DNA of 64,000 nucleotides from Valencia hispanica. Lineage: Eukaryota; Chordata; Actinopteri; Cyprinodontiformes; Valenciidae. Position 1 is the first letter of the stretch; each line of letters begins with the position of its first letter. The notes under the pieces are model-generated. The model saw only the letters and a program-made list of their open reading frames with translations. It searched no databases and had not been told where the DNA came from. This document shows, one piece after another, positions 58,800 through 64,000 of the stretch. The stretch spans positions 2,628,501-2,692,500 of the forward strand of contig OY747702.1 in the NCBI GenBank assembly GCA_963556495.2. The letters run 5' to 3'. The translations under genes and the position numbers were made by a program.

Positions 58800-61244
58800 A
58801 AATAAATTCAATTCAATTCAGCTTTATTTATATAGCACCGATTCACAACAGATGTTATCTCAAGGCACTTAACAAGAAGTCATCCATCCATCCATTTTCT
58901 TCCGCTTATCCGGGGTCGGGTCGCGGGGGCAGCAGCCTAAGCAAAGAGACCCAGACTTCCCTCTCCCCAGCCACTTGTTCCAGCTCCTCGGGAGGAACCC
59001 CAAGGCGCTCCCAGGCCAGCCGAGAAACATAGTCCCTCCAGCGTGTCCTGGGCCTTCCCCTGGGCCTCCTCCCGGTGAGACGTGCCTGAAACACCTCACC
59101 AGGGAGGCGTCCAGGAGGCATCCTGACCAGATGCCCGAGCCACCTCAACTGACTCCTCTCGATGTGGAGAAGCAGCGGCTCTACTCTGAGCCCCCTCCGG
59201 ATGACTGAGCTTCTCACCCTATCTCTAAGGGAGAGCCCAGACACTCTGCGGAGGAAACTCATTTCAGCCGCTTGTATCCGTGATCTCGTTCTTTCGGTCA
59301 CCACCCAGAGTTCGTGACCATAGATGAGGGTAGGAACGTAGATCGACCGGTAAATCGAGAGCTTCGCCTTTTGGCTCAGCTCTCTCTTCACCACGACAGA
59401 CCGGTAGAGCGCCCGCATAACTGCAGATGCCCCACCAATCCGTCTATCGATCTCCCGCTCCATTTTTCCCTCATTCGTGAACAAGACCCCCAGATACAAG
59501 AAGTCATTTCAATACATTTATACTAACATTCCAATCAGTTAAAAAGTTTCCTATTTAAGGAATCCCAGCAGATTGCGTCAGTCATGGGCGTGAGGTTGGG
59601 CCCCGTTGATGCAGACTTTCCAACCACAGCAATCCTTCAGCAATCCCTCATACTGAGCAAGCATGTAGCGACGGTGGAGAGGAAAAACTCCCCTTTAACA
59701 GGAAGAAACCTCCAACAGAACCAGGCTCAGTAGGAGCGGCCATCTGCCACGACCGTCTGGGGGTTTGAGAAGACATATCAGATCTTCTGTTCCTTCTGTG
59801 TCTCTGCTCTAAGAGAACTTTCTATGTTACAGAAAGTAAAAAGTTAATAACAGGACACAGTGGATGTTCAGTTACTGGGGGGATCATCCCAGTCGATGCC
59901 CCCCGTCCAACAGGGCATTGCAGCCAAGCAGGATACCAGACCAGGTATATCTTCTATGGAGAGAAAAACACTGAGAGAAAACAAAGTTAACAGTCGAAAT
60001 AACAGAATGTACTGTAATACAACTGGAGAGTAGCGGGAGAAAAGGAAGTAGCAGAGTGAAGAAAATTGGTAAGTCTTTCCTCCAGCAGTCTAAGCCTATA
60101 GCAGCATAACTACAGAGATAGCTCAGGATGACCTTAGCCCCTCTAACTATAAGCTTTTTTAAAAAGGAAAGTTTTAAGCCTGGCCTTAAAAGTAAACAGA
60201 GTGTCTGCCTCACGGACTAAATCTTGGAGCTGGTTCCACAGGAGAGGAGCCTGATAACTAAAAGATCTGCCTCCCATTCTACTTTTAGAAATCCTAGGAA
60301 TTACAAGTAAACCTGCAGTCTTAGACCGAAGTGCTCTGTGGAACATATGGAACAATTAGATCTCCAATGTATGATGGAGCTGATTATTATGGACTTTTAT
60401 ATGTAAGAAGGAGGATCTTAAATTTTATTCTGGATTTAACAGGGAGCCAATGAAGGGAAGCTAAAACAGGAGAAATGTGATCTCTCTTTTTAATATTCAT
60501 CAGAACTCTTGCTGCCGCATTTTGGATCAACTGAAGGCTTTTAATGGCATTTTGTGGACTACCTGATAGTAAAGAATTACAGTAGTCCAGCCTTGAGGTA
60601 ACAAATGCATGGACTAGTTTCTCAGCATCACTCCTGGACAGGATGTTTCTAATTTTAGCAATATTCCGGAGGTGAAAGAAAGAAATCCTAGAAACCTGTT
60701 CAATATGGGATTTAAATGTAAAGTCTTGGTCAAAAATAACGCCGAGGTTCTTTACGTTATTACTGGGGGCCAATTTAATGCCATCCAGATGAAGTGATTG
60801 ACTAATAAGTTTCTTTTTTAGAACTTCTGGTCCAAAGACAGCAACTTCTGTCTTGTCAGAATTTAAGAGCAAAAGGTTTAGGGTCATCCATGTTTTTATG
60901 TCTTCCAGACATGCCTGTAATCTACCTAACTGACTGAGTTCATCAGGATTTATGGATAAATATAGTTGTGTATCATCTGCATAGCTGTGGAAATTTATCC
61001 CATGCTGTCTAATGATTCTACCAATTGGGAGCATATATATGGTGAAAAGAATTGGTCCAAGCACAGAACCCTGTTGAGCTCCACAAGTAACCCTTGAGAG
61101 TAAAGAAGATTTATCATTTAGATGAACAAACTGGAATCTATCAGACAAATATGATTTAAACCAGCCAAGTGCTGTTCCTTTGATTCCTGCAACATGTTCA
61201 AGCCTTTCTAAGAGAATATTATGATCGACTTTATGAGCGCTATT
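58800..61244 (-). mobile_element. L2/Maui-type LINE (L2-F), 5'-truncated, split by Rex3-B
   Basis: Minus-strand L2 of the L2-E subfamily. The 3' tail is (TTGAA)n at 58802-58820, followed by a 3' UTR interrupted by Rex3-B. Coding 61385-60387 includes VDHNILLERLEHVAGIKGTALGWFKSYLSDRF, motif B altered to [14 protein letters not shown] (Ala-Gln for Val-Pro), motif [14 protein letters not shown] intact, and NLGVIFDQDFTFKSHIEQVSRISFFHLRNI; C-terminal pieces are at 60355-60143 (SYQAPLLWNQLQDLVREADTLFTFKARLKTFLF). It is truncated within motif A near 61235. The frame is open for over 250 codons of true L2 sequence, so it is less decayed than L2-E. Confidence 0.85.
58884..59495 (-). mobile_element. Rex3-type LINE fragment (Rex3-B), young
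   Basis: 612-bp 5'-truncated Rex3 insertion in the 3' UTR of L2-F. Flanked by a perfect 12-bp duplication ACAAGAAGTCAT (58872-58883 and 59496-59507). The 3' end is (GATG)n on the minus strand. A single uninterrupted frame (59499-58906) covers the RT C-terminal region: LGVLFTNEGKMEREIDRRIG, AKLSIYRSIYVPTLIYGHELWV, RVEPLLLHIERSQLRWLGHL, RPRGRPRTRWRDYVSRLAW, ending LLRLLPPRPDPG. The intact frame and perfect duplication imply recent insertion. No catalytic RT motif is included. Confidence 0.9.
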
Positions 61245-61460
61245 TTCTCTCCAACTCCCACAGTTTAAAAACTTGACTCTCAGGTTACCTGGTCTCTTTA
61301 AATTTCCCTTAGATGTAAGTGTGCAGGGTTGTTTGTCCTGTATGTTGCTGTGATGGACTGGTGACCTATACGGGATGTACCCCACCTCTCACCTGATGAC
61401 CACTGGAGATATGCACCAGACCACTGCAAGGATAAGTGTGTATCGACAATGGATGGTGTT
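61245..61460 (+). mobile_element. SINE-like repeat (SINE-4), right half
   Basis: Continues the repeat: CTCCCACAGTTTAAAAACTT, CAGGTTACCTGGTCTCTTTA, TTGTTTGTCCTGTATGTTGC, GACTGGTGACCTATACGGGA, CTGGAGATATGCACCAGACC, ending near GTATCGACAATGGATGG. CTCTCC and CTCCCAC-like words appear on both sides of L2-F, consistent with a degenerate target duplication. Confidence 0.75.
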
Positions 61461-62287
61461 GAGAATGAGTAATAATTCTCTAGTCTGTCTACTCCTTTCT
61501 CTCTACCGGTTCTTTTTTATCTGTCAATCTGAAAGAAAGAAAACACACAGTCACTCAGAAGTTAGGTTAAGCAGGCCTGGGGAGATGTGTAGCAATAATT
61601 AGAAGCACAATCTCCGGAGATTATTTTGCGCCTCTACCCTTTTTATTGAAGCGACACAGCATTATACAACCTGCAAAGGAAGGGGCGGTTTGCTCACAAA
61701 ACTACTTTAAGAAATACTTGTACATTTCTAATTTTTGCCCTCTGTTGCTATGGCTTGTGTCAGTCTCAACCACATCCTGTGCTGTGACACTCTGCACCTG
61801 CAATTTAACCATTTCCCTTCATGCAACTGAGCACAACACTTATGACTTCCCCTTTTTACCCTTAGTTCCTGCAATAAGTGAATCATTATTATAGAACTTT
61901 AATCATAAAACCTTGTTAAAGATAACAAACAGAAAAATGATTACATCAATGGATGGAAATGTAACAGTAAAGCAAATAAAGGTGATTTCTGACTTTTTGT
62001 TGCAGCCACTACGAGTTTTCTAAAAGTATCAGACTTCATTATACTCCTTGGCTCTTTTTAAACTTTTTTAAAAAAGAAATTGTGCGAGAACAAGATGCAA
62101 ACAATTTTAATGAGTAGTTAAAGGCTTGGTGATCAGAACCATACAGTGCATATACTGTAGATATCAAGCATGCTCCAGCTAAAATATCGGGTTTTTGTGA
62201 TTTGAAAAAACGTTAGAAGTCAGTTCATAACCTTTCCTAAACTCACTGTGATACTTATCCAGAACTATTCACAATAAAACGATCCAT

Positions 62288-62288
<1 letters not shown>
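61461..62288. other. No gene seen
   Basis: AT-rich sequence with no recognised element. A frame at 61646-61894 is hydrophobic by composition only. Confidence 0.5.

Positions 62289-62381
<93 letters not shown>
62289..62381 (+). repeat. (GT)n microsatellite
   Basis: About 45 uninterrupted GT dinucleotides. Cys-Val frames across it are artefacts. Confidence 0.97.
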
Positions 62382-62384
<3 letters not shown>

Positions 62385-64000
62385 TAATAAAACACATCCT
62401 ACAGGAGCAGTCGCCCCATATTTGCCAGGGTCTCTATTCCACCCTGCTGTGTAGGACAGATTGTGCCGGTATATATACAGACCACAACAATTACATTCTA
62501 ATCACCACCAAGTGGACCTAGCCATTTTGGAATTAAGTTGAAGACACTTAGAGGACCCATGAGAAACATTCTGCTGATGTGCTGTGTAATGATGACACTT
62601 CTGCCTGGATGCTTCTGCCTCCCTCCTCAATAAGGAAGAGCCTTGGCTGCTCAGATGGTTGTTAGAGGTCTCAGTGTCTTAATGTAAATACAAATGAAAA
62701 CCAATAAATAAGAATAAATACAGCAAAAAGGCAGAAAGTGTGTGTGTGCGTGCGTGTGACTGAATAGCCTGCTGATTATAGCTAAATGCACTGTCAGATG
62801 AGCTCTGACAAGGTGATCGTTTTTCCTAGGCCGATTATGGCTGTATGTCTAAAAAGAGTCGACATCTAGTGCAGATTCAGCAAGCTGCATGCATATCTTG
62901 ACTGAATGACAAGTCATGTATTTTAGCAAGTTAATTAACAAGAGAGATGTGGGGGGTCGCTCGTTCATCTTAGCTAGTTTGGAGGGTAGCATCCTGGGAT
63001 CTGTGCGTACACCTGTGGCGTGTCGGGTGGTCTTTAGATAACAAAAACCAGACTAGATTAATTATTGAGATTAATAGCTCACCTGTAATTTTTTTTCTTT
63101 TTGAAAAAATTCTGCTGACCAGCCGCTCGTTTGGGCAGGTTTGCACTTCTGTAATGCAGCTTTTACCGCTCTCTAGGCCATAAGGTGAACCCCGAAAATG
63201 TCTTTAGAAATGAATCTCATTCCGACCTCTAGCATCTACAAACTGTTTACTTCATAAAATAAATACGTTCACACTTAGTTCAAAAGTAAAAGTTCTCCTT
63301 CTGTAATGTCGCAGTTTTTTTATGATCGATGTTTTAATTCGGGACTAGTTTGTTTTCGCCGTAGTGAGAAAGGAGTGATACGGCTTCTACGTACCCGCTT
63401 CTACGTAACCCTACCTGCCTGTCAGCAGAGCAAACAAGGTGCAGAACATCTGGTAGGAGCTTATGAAACATGACGGAAAGGCCATCATCCATTAAGCCGC
63501 CAGCTGGAGGAGCCGCTTGCTTGGCAGTGATGGGATCAGTAACAAATGAAACTGATGGGGATGACCAAACTCTGGCCAGAAGAGCCGCTTATGGCGACAG
63601 AAGCTAATGCGTCAGTGTGCCCCTAGCTTGTGTAAGACCCCATGGCACTCCTGCCTGATCAGTTGGCGTAATGGGGCCTCTTGGGAAGGAGGAGGGGCAT
63701 GAGGGGGCATTCTGGTTTTCCCCAGAGGTCACTCTGGAGTCACCTTCCTGAAAAACAGTGTAAGATTTGTCAAAAAGCTAAATGTGAAGGTAACCTAATC
63801 AGATACAAGTATATTCACAGTTAACTTAAATACAAATTTTAAACTTTAAACAAAAAAATTAAAATATAACAAAAAAATATATATCTTTCTACATTTAAAA
63901 ACCTACTGAAAAGTACAAAGCTAACCTGCATCATCTGCAAGGTGCTTTGGAAAAGCACACCTTCCTCTGGGGAAGGAGGAGGGGCATTTGGTCTTCCCCA
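62382..64000. other. No gene seen; short direct repeats at the window end
   Basis: No recognised coding. GGGAAGGAGGAGGGGCAT occurs at about 63683-63700 and again at about 63972-63989, both followed within 30 bases by TTCCCCA, perhaps a locally duplicated purine-rich element. Confidence 0.5.

Noticed and set aside
62291..62521. Cys-Val repeat frame
   Set aside because: Translation of the (GT)n microsatellite.

Overview
This is vertebrate nuclear DNA, almost certainly from a teleost fish. It is AT-rich with long (TA)n and (GT)n tracts and contains no dense operon-like coding. The elements present are those common in bony fishes: L2/Maui-type and Rex3-type LINEs, Tc1, PIF/Harbinger, piggyBac and hAT transposons, tRNA-derived SINEs, and gamma/epsilon-like endogenous retroviruses. 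I recognise no host gene or host exon. Nearly every protein-like signal is a transposable element, and most are broken.

Layout. 1-1.4 kb: no gene. 1.4-1.84 kb: piggyBac remnant. 1.84-6.28 kb: nearly full-length minus-strand L2-type LINE with an SGNH-esterase ORF1, endonuclease and reverse transcriptase, carrying a tRNA-derived SINE. 6.28-6.72 and 11.89-12.69 kb: two inverted copies of a (TA)n plus 20-21 bp minisatellite repeat, enclosing a 5'-truncated L2 (9.43-10.95 kb). 14.5-15.6 kb: two LINE remnants in opposite orientations. 15.83-19.13 kb: a PIF/Harbinger transposon with terminal inverted repeats and two convergent, intron-containing genes (Myb-like protein and DDE transposase), interrupted by a solo LTR. 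19.13-19.35 kb: Tc1 transposase remnant.

19.6-31.5 kb is a stack of nested insertions, most steps proven by target-site duplications. An L2 copy is split by a second L2, which is itself split by another LINE and by an 8.5 kb LTR-type insertion containing a decayed minus-strand retrovirus (ERV-1). 31.95-46.67 kb is a nearly full-length minus-strand Rex3-type LINE split by a second, plus-strand provirus (ERV-2). ERV-2 has a recognisable 5' LTR, gag, in-frame UAG, pro-pol and env. Its pol is interrupted by a 1.57 kb solo LTR and by an 806 bp hAT-type element, and it has no detectable 3' LTR.

47.3-49.2 kb: plus-strand L2 split by a second solo LTR of the family that hit the Harbinger element. 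49.6 and 50.2 kb: two more SINE insertions. 51.7 kb: LINE 3' end. 52.2-52.8 kb: (TA)n-rich simple repeats. 52.8-58.66 kb: repeat-poor, no gene seen. 58.66-61.45 kb: a SINE-like repeat split by an L2, which is split by a young Rex3 fragment. 61.45-64.0 kb: a long (GT)n tract and otherwise no gene.

The elements do not act together as a pathway. The value of the window is a readable order of insertion: duplications at six or more junctions date elements relative to each other. Family names come from recognising protein motifs and terminal sequences by eye, without a database search.
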